From positions 1 to 16,239 of the forward strand of contig CAZJJK010000074.1 in the NCBI GenBank assembly GCA_964546285.1: a stretch of 16,239 bases of DNA, given 5' to 3'. The DNA comes from CAZJJK01 sp964546285. GTDB taxonomy: Bacteria; Spirochaetota; Spirochaetia; Treponematales; Breznakiellaceae. The translations under genes were made by a program, and so were the position numbers. Shown in pieces: positions 15,081 through 16,239 of the stretch; position 1 is the first letter of the stretch, and each line of letters starts with the position of its first letter. Below the pieces are notes generated by a model. The model made no database searches and was not told where the DNA came from. It saw only the letters and a list, made by a program, of their open reading frames with translations.

Positions 15081-15108
15081 TTGAAAAATGATGCTTTGGA
15101 TATATAAT
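15081..15108 (+). promoter_or_regulatory. Promoter of the AraC-type regulator gene
   Basis: TTGAAA (15081-15086), 16 bp, then a perfect TATAAT (15103-15108). Transcription would start near 15115, only 1-2 nt before the start codon at 15117, implying an almost leaderless mRNA. No Shine-Dalgarno sequence is visible before that ATG. Confidence 0.5.
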
Positions 15109-15116
15109 AAATCCTG

Positions 15117-16058
15117 ATGACTATTGATGAAAAACATAATACGTATTTTGAAAATGAGCTGTCCACCGCGAAAAACAGACTGCTAGAACGGATAGAGTTC
15201 TGGCTTGGCCATACGGAAGGCGATGCACAGGCGATACCCGGCTTATGGATGTACAAGTTTGAGGAACCCTCCGACCGTATCAGCGTAATCCAGTATCCAA
15301 GTGTCTGTTTGATCGGCCAGGGGAGCAAGCAGATTTTTCTTGGAAAAGAAACGTTGCACTATGACCGGGACCATTATCTGGTAACTTCCATTGATCTGCC
15401 GGTAGTAGCTCAGGTGCAGGATGCAAGCCCTGATAAACCGTATGTTGGAATGGCCTTTACCATTCAGCAGAAGGAAATCGCACAGCTTTTGGCAGAGGGT
15501 AATTTGCCGTTGCCCGCCCATTATAAAGCGCAGAGGGCCATGACGGTGGGAACTCTTTCACTACCTTTGCTGAATGCTTTTCTTCGTTTGATTGACCTGT
15601 TGAATGATCCTGTATCTATCCCCTTTCTTGCTCCTTCCATTTCCCGGGAAATTCTGTACAGATTGATAACAAGTGAGGAAGGATTTCATCTACGGCAGGT
15701 GGGCATGACCGACACCCGGAGTGCACAGATCTATAGGGCTGTGGATTGGCTGAAAAACAACTATCAGCACCCATTACGCATAGAAAAACTGTCTTCTTAC
15801 TGCAATATGAGCAAATCTACTTTTCACTATCATTTCCGAGAACTGACAAGCATGAGTCCCCTTCAATACCAGAAATGGCTTAGGCTACAGGAAGCTCGTC
15901 GCTTAATGCTGTCCGAGGATTTCGATGTTACAAGAGCTGCTTTCAAGGTTGGTTATGCGGGTACGTCACAGTTCTGCCGGGAATACAGTCGCCAGTACGG
16001 CGAATCTCCGGCAAAGGATATTCGAACCATAAAAGATGCAAGATTAGCGGGAGGATAA
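15117..16058 (+). CDS. AraC-family transcriptional regulator with AraC_N domain
   Basis: The 313-residue protein has an N-terminal AraC_N (Pfam06719-like) ligand-sensing cupin domain: PSVCLIGQGSKQIFLGKETLHYDRDHYLVTSIDLPV near residues 62-97. Its C-terminal AraC DNA-binding domain carries two helix-turn-helix units: IEKLSSYCNMSKSTFHYHFRELTSMSPLQYQKWLRLQEARRLM and then VTRAAFKVGYAGTSQFCREYSRQYGESPA. The architecture is that of E. coli YqhC, which activates yqhD and dkgA in response to aldehydes. Here it is divergent from an aldo/keto reductase gene of the DkgA type, so control of that reductase and the hydrolases behind it is a strong inference. No in-frame Met with a ribosome-binding site offers a better start. 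A stem-loop follows the stop at 16085. Confidence 0.92.
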   Translation: MTIDEKHNTYFENELSTAKNRLLERIEFWLGHTEGDAQAIPGLWMYKFEEPSDRISVIQYPSVCLIGQGSKQIFLGKETLHYDRDHYLVTSIDLPVVAQVQDASPDKPYVGMAFTIQQKEIAQLLAEGNLPLPAHYKAQRAMTVGTLSLPLLNAFLRLIDLLNDPVSIPFLAPSISREILYRLITSEEGFHLRQVGMTDTRSAQIYRAVDWLKNNYQHPLRIEKLSSYCNMSKSTFHYHFRELTSMSPLQYQKWLRLQEARRLMLSEDFDVTRAAFKVGYAGTSQFCREYSRQYGESPAKDIRTIKDARLAGG

Positions 16059-16084
16059 CTATTTTCTTTTAGCCCAGTATGGAC

Positions 16085-16108
16085 TTGGTGCGATTCGATG
16101 AGCACCAA
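16085..16108 (+). terminator. Stem-loop after the AraC-type gene
   Basis: Perfect 7-bp arms TTGGTGC and GCACCAA surround a 10-nt loop, 26 bp after the stop codon. There is no immediate T tract, so it is only a possible terminator. Confidence 0.35.
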
Positions 16109-16239
16109 TGGCGTTCTTTGGGGCGCGTTCGATTATATCATATTCTTATTTTTCTTAGCTTAGCATAGCCTTGGCGGCGTCCATCCAACGAGACTGTAGA
16201 AAAAGTCGATTTTTGGAATGCCTTATGGGTATAGAAAAG
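16109..16239. other. Right edge, non-coding; possible insertion-sequence end
   Basis: No gene is supported here. GACTGTAGAAAAAGTC at 16191-16206 looks like termini I associate with IS5/IS4-superfamily elements, but its partner would lie outside the window. Confidence 0.2.

Noticed and set aside
14891..15328. 145-codon - strand frame between reductase and regulator
   Set aside because: It overlaps the start regions of two well-supported divergent genes and its translation shows no domain.

Overview
The window looks like chromosomal DNA from an anaerobic, host-associated bacterium. My best guess is a Treponema-like spirochaete. The reasons are the exported proteins whose mature N-termini begin KGAQ or AGGSQ (a style common in spirochaetes), a DUF3798-type binding protein with its own ABC transporter, and mixed base composition with mobile-element traces. 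No rRNA, tRNA or CRISPR array was seen, so the placement is inference.

Region 1 (1-5691, + strand) is a five-gene ABC transport operon. It encodes an exported DUF3798 solute-binding protein, a double-domain sugar-type ATPase, two different BPD_transp_2-type permeases and a small membrane-anchored protein. A promoter with a LacI-like operator lies in front. A strong intrinsic terminator sits between the binding-protein gene and the ATPase gene. The last four genes overlap by 4 bp (ATGA). The transported ligand is unknown.

Region 2 (5692-8500) holds metE, cobalamin-independent methionine synthase. It is complete with all four zinc ligands, is clearly more AT-rich than its neighbours, and is flanked by non-coding DNA.

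Region 3 (8500-10411) is accessory DNA. It contains a decayed IS5-type insertion sequence (about 1.1 kb, ends recognisable, transposase with an internal deletion) and a vapBC toxin-antitoxin operon on the - strand with a clear promoter/operator.

Region 4 (10412-10895) has no gene but is packed with inverted repeats, including a perfect 23-bp palindrome.

Region 5 (10896-16058) is a - strand cluster: an aldo/keto reductase, three alpha/beta hydrolases of different families, and a divergent AraC_N-type regulator. The reductase/AraC pair resembles the YqhC-DkgA arrangement of enterics. One hydrolase is interrupted by an in-frame amber codon, after which the same frame continues for 54 conserved-looking codons including the likely catalytic histidine. 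The cluster reads as a regulated set of secreted or membrane-anchored esterases plus a cytoplasmic carbonyl reductase, but the substrate cannot be named.

The last 180 bp hold a stem-loop and perhaps the end of another insertion sequence cut by the window edge.
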